Positions 1 to 4,457 of a stretch of DNA of 5,574 nt are shown in pieces. The position numbers and the translations under genes were made by a program. Under the pieces are notes generated by a model, which saw only the letters and a program-made list of their open reading frames with translations, made no database searches and was not told where the DNA came from. Positions within the stretch are counted from its first letter, which is position 1; the number at the start of each line of letters is the position of its first letter. Source of the DNA: an uncultured Collinsella sp. (GTDB lineage: Bacteria; Actinomycetota; Coriobacteriia; Coriobacteriales; Coriobacteriaceae); NCBI GenBank assembly GCA_900553415.1, contig USDH01000106.1:1-5574 (forward strand), in the 5' to 3' direction.

Positions 1-31
1 GAAAGGCCCACCTTGAGCGGGCGGGCCTTTC
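1..31. terminator. Candidate bidirectional terminator hairpin at the left edge
   Basis: Bases 1-9 (GAAAGGCCC) pair perfectly with 23-31 (GGGCCTTTC), giving a 9-bp GC-rich stem with a 13-nt loop. The A-rich and T-rich stem ends give a short T tract on either strand, as in intrinsic terminators shared by two convergent genes. It could be a back-up terminator for glnN or the terminator of an unseen gene to the left. The window edge hides the tail on the minus strand, and the T tract visible on the plus strand is short (TTT). Confidence 0.55.
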
Positions 32-53
32 GAGCTGGTGTAAGAAATAGGAA

Positions 54-145
54 AAGGAGAATGGCGATTGTAAAAGGGTGTAACCTTACACCCGGCTGCG
101 TCTTCACTGTGCGGGGCGGGGACGCGGCCAGTAAGGAGAATGGCG
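54..145 (+). repeat. 13-bp direct repeat pair (54-66 and 133-145)
   Basis: AAGGAGAATGGCG occurs exactly at 54-66 and again at 133-145, with 66 bp between the copies. Neither copy extends past 13 bp. Each looks like a Shine-Dalgarno sequence running into ATG, but the second reads ATG GCG TGA and stops at once, and the first opens a frame with no recognisable protein. The pair brackets the 71-95 terminator-like hairpin. Its origin is unknown; it may be a local duplication. Confidence 0.6.
71..95 (-). terminator. Candidate rho-independent terminator of glnN
   Basis: GGGTGTAA (76-83) and TTACACCC (86-93) are perfectly complementary. Seven pairs can form around a 4-nt loop. Read on the minus strand, the stem is followed directly by TTTTA (75-71), the usual layout of an intrinsic terminator. 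It lies about 180 nt after the glnN stop codon. Because it is a near-perfect 18-bp palindrome, a protein-binding site is an alternative reading. Confidence 0.55.
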
Positions 146-187
146 TGATGTGGGCGGGCTGTTGCTTGCGGGGAAACAACCCATCCC

Positions 188-257
188 GTAGGGGCGCATT
201 CTATATGCGCCCGTCAACCGGCAGCCCCTTGCGGGCGGATACGGGAGCCGCCCCTAC
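188..257. repeat. Compact palindromic repeat element with nested hairpins
   Basis: The ends are exact 9-bp inverted repeats: GTAGGGGCG at 188-196 and CGCCCCTAC at 249-257. Inside, GGGCGCAT (192-199) pairs with ATGCGCCC (205-212) around a 5-nt loop, and GGGCGG (233-238) pairs with CCGCCC (248-253) around a 9-nt loop. The element can therefore fold either as two side-by-side hairpins or as one long stem. It contains no gene and starts 17 bp after the glnN stop. The structure suggests a REP- or MITE-like dispersed element, but only one copy lies in this window, so dispersal is not shown. Confidence 0.5.
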
Positions 258-274
258 AGAAGCGCGGGAGAAAA

Positions 275-2362
275 TCACTCGGTATAGAACAGCATACGGC
301 TGTAGCAGGGCAGGGGCCAGTAATCCTCATCGACGATGCTCTCGGCCTCGTCGGCGGCGGCACGCAGGGCATCCATCGCGGGGATGACCTCGTCGTGGAA
401 GGCGTGTGCCTTGGCGGCCTCGTCGTCCATGGCGCTGACCTTGTCGGTAGCGGCCTGCAGGGCGTCGGTGGCGTCGGACATCTCGTCGGTGTACTTGCTC
501 AGGGCGGTCAGGACCTTCGTCTCGGCCTTGGTGGAGATGCCCTCCACAGCGGCGGTCTTGGCGGCGGCTGCGCCGGCGACCTCGCCCATGTAGGCTGTGG
601 CGGCGGGGATCAGCTGCTTGTTGGCGATCTTGAGCATCGTGCGGGCCTCGATGTTGAGGATCTTGGAGTAGTGCTCCATCTCGACCTCGTAGCGGCTCAG
701 CATCTCGGTCTTGGTCAGGACGCCGAACTCCTCCATCAGGGCAATGTTCTTAGCTTCCTTCAGCGCGATCATCGCGTCGGGGGTGCACTTGCGGTTCGGC
801 AGGCCGCGGCGCTCGGCCTCGACCTCCCATGCCTCGCTGTAGCCGTTGCCGTTGAAGATCACGCGGCGGTGCTCGTTCAGCGTCTTTTTGACCCAGGCGG
901 CAGCCGCGCACTCAAAGTCAGCGGCACCGGCGGTCTCGGCCACGAACTCCTTCAGGCTCTTGGCGACGGCGGTGTTCAGGATCGTGTTCGCGTCGGACAG
1001 GTTCTCGGCGGAGCCGGGCATACGGAACTCAAACTTGTTGCCGGTGAAGGCGAACGGGGAGGTGCGGTTGCGGTCGGTGTTGTCCTGCATCAGCTTGGGC
1101 AGGGTATCGGCGCCCAGGTCAAGCACGCCGCGCGTGGCATGGACGGAAGCCTTGCCATCGATGATCTTCTCGACAACCTCGGTGAGCTGGTCGCCCAGGA
1201 AGATGGACATAATCGCCGGAGGAGCCTCGTTGGCGCCCAGACGATGATCGTTGCCGGCCGAGGCAACGGAGGCACGCAGGAGCTCCTGATAGTTATCGAC
1301 GGCCTCGATCACCGCGGTGAGGAAGACGATGAACTGCAGGTTGTCAAGCGGGGTGTCGCCCGGGTCGAGCAGGTTCTCGGACTCGGTGCCAAGCGACCAG
1401 TTATTGTGCTTGCCCGAACCGTTGATGCCCTCGAAGGGCTTCTCGTGCAGCAGGCAGACCAAGTCGTGGCGGGAGGCGATGAGCTTCATCTTCTCCATCA
1501 TGACCAGGTTCTGGTCGATGGCCTCGTTGACCTCGCCATAGACAGGAGCGAGCTCATGCTGGCAGGGGGCGACCTCGTTGTGCTTGGTCTTGGCGGGAAT
1601 GCCAAGCGCCCACAGCTCATCGTCCAGGTCCTTCATGTAGGCCGAGACGGTGGGGCGGATAGCGCCAAAGTAGTGCTCCTCGAGCTCCTGGCCCTTGCAG
1701 GGAGCAGCGCCAAAGAGGGTGCGGCCGGTGATGACCAGGTCCTTGCGCTTGCGGTAGGCGTCCTTCTTGATCAGGAAGTACTCCTGCTCGTCGCCCACGG
1801 AAGGAACGACCTTCTTGGGGGTCTTGCCGAACAGCGCCAAAACGCGCTTGGACTCACGCGAGAGCGCGGTCATGGAGCGCAGCAGCGGGGTCTTCTTGTC
1901 CAGGGCCTCGCCCGTGTAGGAGCAGAAAGCCGTGGGGATGCACAGGACATCGTCCTTGATAAAGGCGGGGCTGGTGGGATCCCAAGCGGTGTAGCCACGG
2001 GCCTCGAAGGTGGCACGCAGGCCGCCGTTGGGGAAGCTGGAAGCATCGGGCTCGCCCTGGATGAGGTTCTTGCCCGTAAACTTGGTAATGGCGGTGCCGT
2101 CGTGGTTGGGCTCGAGGAAGCTATCGTGCTTCTCGGAAGTAATGCCCGAAAGCGGCTGGAACCAGTGCGCGTAGTGCGTAGCGCCCTTGGAGATGGCCCA
2201 GACCTTCATAGCGTGGGCAACAGCGTTGGCCACATCCAGGTCGAGCGGCTCACCCTCCTCGAGGGTTGCGGCAAGGCGCTTCCAAATGTCCTTGGGGAGG
2301 TAGTCCTTCATGACTTCCTCAGAGAACACCATGGTCCCGAAGCGGTCAGTAAGATCGGCCAT
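275..2362 (-). CDS. glnN: Type III glutamine synthetase (GlnN)
   Basis: This cytoplasmic enzyme joins ammonium to glutamate using ATP, the main entry of nitrogen into glutamine. The 695-residue length fits the GSIII family (about 700) and is far longer than GSI or GSII. Visible motifs are DEQEYFL (191-197, with metal-binding glutamates), NEVAPCQHELAPV (262-274), the GSIII signature KPFEGINGSGKHNNWSL (308-324), AGNDHRLGANEAPPAI (369-384) and RNRTSPFAFTGNKFEFRMPG (431-450). An alanine-rich helical C-terminal region (about 590-680) ends in the typical WPLPCYSRMLF (682-692). The start at 2362 is chosen because AAGGGAG sits 6 nt upstream and MADLTDRFG matches a normal GSIII N-terminus; an in-frame ATG at 2425 would add 21 residues without family character. 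The gene is complete, with TGA at 277-275. It is transcribed divergently from the methionine operon and followed by a terminator-like hairpin. Confidence 0.96.
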   Translation of the reverse strand: MADLTDRFGTMVFSEEVMKDYLPKDIWKRLAATLEEGEPLDLDVANAVAHAMKVWAISKGATHYAHWFQPLSGITSEKHDSFLEPNHDGTAITKFTGKNLIQGEPDASSFPNGGLRATFEARGYTAWDPTSPAFIKDDVLCIPTAFCSYTGEALDKKTPLLRSMTALSRESKRVLALFGKTPKKVVPSVGDEQEYFLIKKDAYRKRKDLVITGRTLFGAAPCKGQELEEHYFGAIRPTVSAYMKDLDDELWALGIPAKTKHNEVAPCQHELAPVYGEVNEAIDQNLVMMEKMKLIASRHDLVCLLHEKPFEGINGSGKHNNWSLGTESENLLDPGDTPLDNLQFIVFLTAVIEAVDNYQELLRASVASAGNDHRLGANEAPPAIMSIFLGDQLTEVVEKIIDGKASVHATRGVLDLGADTLPKLMQDNTDRNRTSPFAFTGNKFEFRMPGSAENLSDANTILNTAVAKSLKEFVAETAGAADFECAAAAWVKKTLNEHRRVIFNGNGYSEAWEVEAERRGLPNRKCTPDAMIALKEAKNIALMEEFGVLTKTEMLSRYEVEMEHYSKILNIEARTMLKIANKQLIPAATAYMGEVAGAAAAKTAAVEGISTKAETKVLTALSKYTDEMSDATDALQAATDKVSAMDDEAAKAHAFHDEVIPAMDALRAAADEAESIVDEDYWPLPCYSRMLFYTE

Positions 2363-2368
2363 ACGGAA

Positions 2369-2375
2369 CTCCCTT
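2369..2375 (-). promoter_or_regulatory. Ribosome binding site that fixes the glnN start
   Basis: On the minus strand this reads AAGGGAG, followed by a 6-nt spacer and the ATG at 2362. It supports the 695-residue form over the longer reading frame from 2425. Confidence 0.8.
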
Positions 2376-2383
2376 CGTATCGG

Positions 2384-2402
2384 CACCGCGTGAGAAGCGG
2401 TG
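2384..2402 (-). promoter_or_regulatory. Hairpin in the glnN 5' leader
   Basis: CACCGC (2384-2389) and GCGGTG (2397-2402) form a perfect 6-bp GC-rich stem with a 7-nt loop. It ends only 8 nt before the Shine-Dalgarno sequence. It could influence translation or mRNA stability. It is short enough to have arisen by chance in GC-rich DNA. Confidence 0.35.
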
Positions 2403-2417
2403 TTGATTACTAACGAA

Positions 2418-2437
2418 CGAGTCATAGCTTAGACTCG
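2418..2437. promoter_or_regulatory. Operator-like palindrome near glnN
   Basis: CGAGTC (2418-2423) is the exact inverse of GACTCG (2432-2437), and the centre AGCT (2426-2429) is itself palindromic. In total 16 of 20 bases are symmetric. It lies about 55 to 75 bp upstream of the glnN start codon, where a repressor site or a leader hairpin would be expected. No regulator can be named. Confidence 0.4.
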
Positions 2438-2447
2438 CCGTGTTTCC

Positions 2448-2468
2448 GCAACATTACCGTTATGTTGC
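2448..2468. promoter_or_regulatory. Strong operator-like palindrome upstream of glnN
   Basis: GCAACAT (2448-2454) is inverted exactly at 2462-2468 (ATGTTGC). The 7-bp centre adds further symmetry, so 18 of the 20 non-central bases are symmetric. It lies 86-106 bp upstream of the glnN ATG. On the minus strand, GTAAT-n6-GAAAC (2457-2442) partly overlaps it; this resembles the actinobacterial GlnR half-site pair GTnAC-n6-GaAAC at 8 of 9 defined positions. A nitrogen regulator acting on glnN is a reasonable inference, but whether this lineage has a GlnR-type regulator cannot be seen here. Confidence 0.45.
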
Positions 2469-2486
2469 TGTCGCGAAACCAATCAA
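2459..2486 (-). promoter_or_regulatory. Weak candidate glnN promoter
   Basis: On the minus strand TTGATT (2486-2481) and CATAAC (2464-2459) are 16 bp apart and each matches the -35 or -10 consensus at 4 of 6 positions. The -10 box would lie inside the 2448-2468 palindrome, so a protein bound there could block transcription. The match is weak. Confidence 0.25.
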
Positions 2487-2598
2487 TGAGGTTACCGCAT
2501 CGCGGCGGCGTTGCCACCCTCAACAGCCAATCAACTGTATAAATTGCAGACCTCCCCGCATGGTTTAAGGGTAGTCAATTTGGGATGGGGCTCTATTA

Positions 2599-2624
2599 AC
2601 TGGTATTTCACATCAGATACCAGT
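2599..2624. promoter_or_regulatory. 8-bp inverted repeat upstream of metF, candidate operator
   Basis: ACTGGTAT (2599-2606) is perfectly inverted as ATACCAGT (2617-2624) around a 10-bp centre. A third TGGTAT half-site occurs at 2690-2695. The repeat lies about 165 bp before the metF start. There is no T tract after it, so a terminator is unlikely. Two half-sites one to two helical turns apart fit a dimeric regulator of metF or of glnN; the protein family cannot be told from the DNA. Confidence 0.45.
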
Positions 2625-2653
2625 CTTTACTGCCCATCTTAGATTGACCGCCA

Positions 2654-2662
2654 TGTTATAGG
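2654..2662 (+). promoter_or_regulatory. Weak candidate extended -10 promoter for metF
   Basis: TG-T-TATAGG has the extended -10 layout (TGn followed by a -10 box with 4 of 6 matches). A start near 2669 would leave a leader of about 120 nt and place the 2599-2624 repeat about 57 bp upstream, a position typical for activators. There is no good -35 box at normal spacing. TAGAAT at 2739-2744 is an alternative -10. Confidence 0.22.
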
Positions 2663-2774
2663 GAATGCCGATAGCAAGGCATCTTTGATTGGTATCCCCA
2701 AATAGCGAGTGAAACTCCACCGTGACACAGTGGTGCTGTAGAATCCTTACAACACATCACACTATTACGTATCT

Positions 2775-2781
2775 AGAGGAG
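2775..2781 (+). promoter_or_regulatory. Ribosome binding site that fixes the metF start
   Basis: AGAGGAG is followed by a 6-nt spacer and the ATG at 2788. It selects this start over the in-frame GTG at 2722, whose extra 22 residues have no resemblance to MetF. Confidence 0.85.
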
Positions 2782-2787
2782 CACGAT

Positions 2788-3660
2788 ATGCGCGTCGACG
2801 AGGTTTTTAAGCAGGCAGCATCCCAGGGCACCGCACCCGTTTCGTTTGAGATGTTCCCGCCCAAGGGCGAGCTTACCCTCGACACGGCTCGCGAGGTGGC
2901 GGGCAACCTGTGCAAGCTTTCGCCGAGCTTTGTCTCGGTCACCTGCTCGGCCGGCGGCTCGGGCAACGGTGCCACCACCGCCCCCATCGCGCATATGATT
3001 ACGAGCGAATTCGATACACCCTCGGTGGCGCACCTCACCTGCGTCGGCCGCACGCACGCCGATATCGCCGCCAAGATCGACGAGTATCGCACCGCCGGCG
3101 TGGAAAACATCCTGGCCCTGCGTGGAGATCTCCCTGCCGGCGCGACCGAGGACGACAAGCCCGCCTCCGACTACGCCTACGCCCGCGACCTCATCCCCGA
3201 GCTCATCGACGCCGGCTTTTGCGTGGGCGCCGCGGCCTACCCCGAGGGCCACATTGCCTGTGAGGATCTCAACCTCTCGGTCGAATACCTCAAGCAAAAG
3301 CAGGACGCCGGCGCAAGCTTCTTTGTGACGCAGCTCTTCTTTGATAACGAGTGCTTCTACCGCTTCCGCGAGCTTGCCGACAAGGCCGGTATCACCGTGC
3401 CCATTACCGCGGGCATCATGCCGTTTATGGGCAAGTCGCAGATCAGCCGCATGGTCTTTATGTGCGGCGCGTCACTGCCCTCCCCCGTCATCAAGATTCT
3501 CGCCAAGTACGAGAACGACCCCGAGAGCCTGCAGGCAGCCGGTGTAGATTATGCCGCCCGCCAGCTTTGCGACCTCAAGGAGCACGGCGCCGACGGCCTG
3601 CACCTGTACACTATGAACCGTCCTGCGATCGCCGCGACCATTATGGAGCGCTTGGGGTAA
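2788..3660 (+). CDS. metF: 5,10-methylenetetrahydrofolate reductase (MetF)
   Basis: This soluble FAD enzyme reduces 5,10-methylene-THF to 5-methyl-THF, the methyl donor for MetH. The 290-residue product matches the short bacterial MetF barrel in length. Family motifs appear in order: VSFEMFPPK (18-26, with the catalytic glutamate at 21), FVSVTCSAGG (48-57), HLTCVGRTHAD (82-92), LRGDLPAG (111-118; D114 corresponds to the flavin-tuning Asp120 of E. coli), GAAAYPEGH (147-155), DAGASFFVTQLFFD (173-186; Q182 corresponds to E. coli Gln183), PITAGIMP (205-212) and LHLYTMNRP (271-279). ATG 2788 follows AGAGGAG at good spacing. It is the first gene of a three-gene methionine operon: its TAA shares a base with the ATG of the next gene, implying translational coupling. 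The electron donor (NADH or a partner protein) cannot be told from the sequence. Confidence 0.96.
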   Translation: MRVDEVFKQAASQGTAPVSFEMFPPKGELTLDTAREVAGNLCKLSPSFVSVTCSAGGSGNGATTAPIAHMITSEFDTPSVAHLTCVGRTHADIAAKIDEYRTAGVENILALRGDLPAGATEDDKPASDYAYARDLIPELIDAGFCVGAAAYPEGHIACEDLNLSVEYLKQKQDAGASFFVTQLFFDNECFYRFRELADKAGITVPITAGIMPFMGKSQISRMVFMCGASLPSPVIKILAKYENDPESLQAAGVDYAARQLCDLKEHGADGLHLYTMNRPAIAATIMERLG

Positions 3661-4448
3661 TGGAAAAACCGCACATCGATACAACCGCTGTCGAAGTGCC
3701 GGCCGACCTTGCGTCGCCGGCGCTTTACCGTGTCGATGCTGCGCACCATCCCCGTGTCGACCGTACCGAGATGCTGCGGTATCTGGGTTACGGCGGCCAG
3801 CAGATTGAGTCCGAACTGTCACGACGTATTGAGCTTGTGGTCGAGCGTCTGGAACTGGACATTGAGCCCCGTGGCGTGCGCCGCGTATTTGCCATCGATG
3901 CCACGAGCGTGGACGAGCAGGGAGAGCCCAGCATCCGTCTGGTTGGCACCAACGTTGAGCTGCGAGGTCGCGATATCTATCGACATCTCAAAGATGCCCG
4001 CTTTGCCGCGCTCATAGCATGCACCCTCGGCATGGACGCCGAGCGTCGCCTGCGCATCACGGGAGCCCAACATCCCCTGGAGGGTGCCGTGCTCGACGCC
4101 GCGTGCTCCGCTTACGTGGAAGCCGCCGTCGAGCAAATGGACCAGCAGGTCAAGACGGACGCCGCCGTTCATGGGCTCGCCGGCAACTGGCGCTTTAGTC
4201 CCGGCTACGGCGACTGCCCGCTCTCGGCCCAGCGCTCGATCGTCAATGCGCTCAACGCCACGCGGCTCATCGGGCTTACCGTCACGCCGACCAGCCTGCT
4301 CATGCCCACCAAGAGTGTGACCGCGGTGATCGGTCTGTTTGACGGCGAGGTCCACGACGCCCAGAGCCGCCCCACCTGCAATATATGCCGCATGCACGAG
4401 CACTGTCGCTTCCGCGCCGCCCACACCACCTGCTATTCCAGCCATTAG
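3660..4448 (+). CDS. Stand-alone B12-dependent methionine synthase activation protein
   Basis: This 262-residue protein matches the methionine synthase activation domain (Met_synt_B12 family), which binds SAM and remethylates MetH cobalamin after it is oxidised to cob(II)alamin. The key segment is RFSPGYGDCPLS (178-189), equivalent to the SAM-binding R-x-x-x-G-Y region around Arg1134 and Tyr1139 of E. coli MetH. It is followed by LTVTPTSLLMPTKSVTAVIGL in two parts (206-215 and 216-226). An N-terminal helical part (about 35-70) and ACTLGMDAER (120-129) precede it. The C-terminus holds C240-x2-C243-x5-C249 with nearby histidines and a further C258, possibly a metal or Fe-S site. The ATG at 3660 overlaps the metF stop as TAATG; the nearest SD-like GGAG is 11 nt upstream, so reinitiation is likely. 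In E. coli this domain is fused to MetH; here it lies just upstream of metH. Thermotoga TM0269 is a known stand-alone relative. Confidence 0.88.
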   Translation: MEKPHIDTTAVEVPADLASPALYRVDAAHHPRVDRTEMLRYLGYGGQQIESELSRRIELVVERLELDIEPRGVRRVFAIDATSVDEQGEPSIRLVGTNVELRGRDIYRHLKDARFAALIACTLGMDAERRLRITGAQHPLEGAVLDAACSAYVEAAVEQMDQQVKTDAAVHGLAGNWRFSPGYGDCPLSAQRSIVNALNATRLIGLTVTPTSLLMPTKSVTAVIGLFDGEVHDAQSRPTCNICRMHEHCRFRAAHTTCYSSH

Positions 4449-4451
4449 GAG
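4446..4451 (+). promoter_or_regulatory. metH ribosome binding site overlapping the upstream stop
   Basis: TAGGAG combines the stop codon of the activation gene with the Shine-Dalgarno sequence of metH. A 6-nt spacer leads to the ATG at 4458. This supports the N-terminally extended metH start. Confidence 0.8.
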
Positions 4452-4457
4452 CCATCG

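Larger units (their letters stand above)
2363..2787. other. Divergent intergenic region between glnN and metF
   Basis: This 425-bp stretch separates two genes transcribed away from each other, so it must hold both promoters. It is visibly less GC-rich than the flanking genes and no convincing small gene was found. It contains inverted repeats at 2384-2402, 2418-2437, 2448-2468 and 2599-2624, listed separately, plus a weak stem at 2665-2682. I looked for cobalamin, SAM and THF riboswitch consensus elements by eye and recognised none. Confidence 0.8.

Noticed and set aside
13..387. Plus-strand open frame across the repeat region into the glnN 3' end
   Set aside because: It runs through the palindromic element and the antisense of glnN. 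It is rich in Arg and Pro, has no recognisable domain, and its best start (ATG at 61) lies in the 13-bp repeat. A small gene cannot be fully excluded.
395..2413. Long open frame on the plus strand antisense to glnN (672 codons)
   Set aside because: It lies opposite a certain gene with clear GSIII motifs. Its translation is a low-complexity run of G, L, V and A with no family character, the usual mirror of GC-rich third positions.
2363..2425. Longer glnN starting at ATG 2425
   Set aside because: The extra 21 residues have no GSIII character. The hairpin 2384-2402 and the ribosome binding site at 2369-2375 fit a leader better.
2511..2543. Possible plus-strand promoter TTGCCA / TATAAA
   Set aside because: Both boxes match well (5 of 6), but the 21-bp spacing is too long for a normal sigma-A promoter.
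2722..2787. Longer metF starting at GTG 2722
   Set aside because: The added residues do not resemble MetF, and the ATG at 2788 has a strong ribosome binding site at ideal spacing.
2363..2787. Cobalamin, SAM or THF riboswitch before metF
   Set aside because: It was expected from the gene content, but no consensus element was recognised by eye. A covariance search would be decisive.
3351..3659. Activation protein extended upstream into metF in the same frame
   Set aside because: The upstream part overlaps the conserved C-terminal half of metF and translates to Arg/Pro/His-rich sequence. The TAATG junction at 3658-3662 marks the real start.
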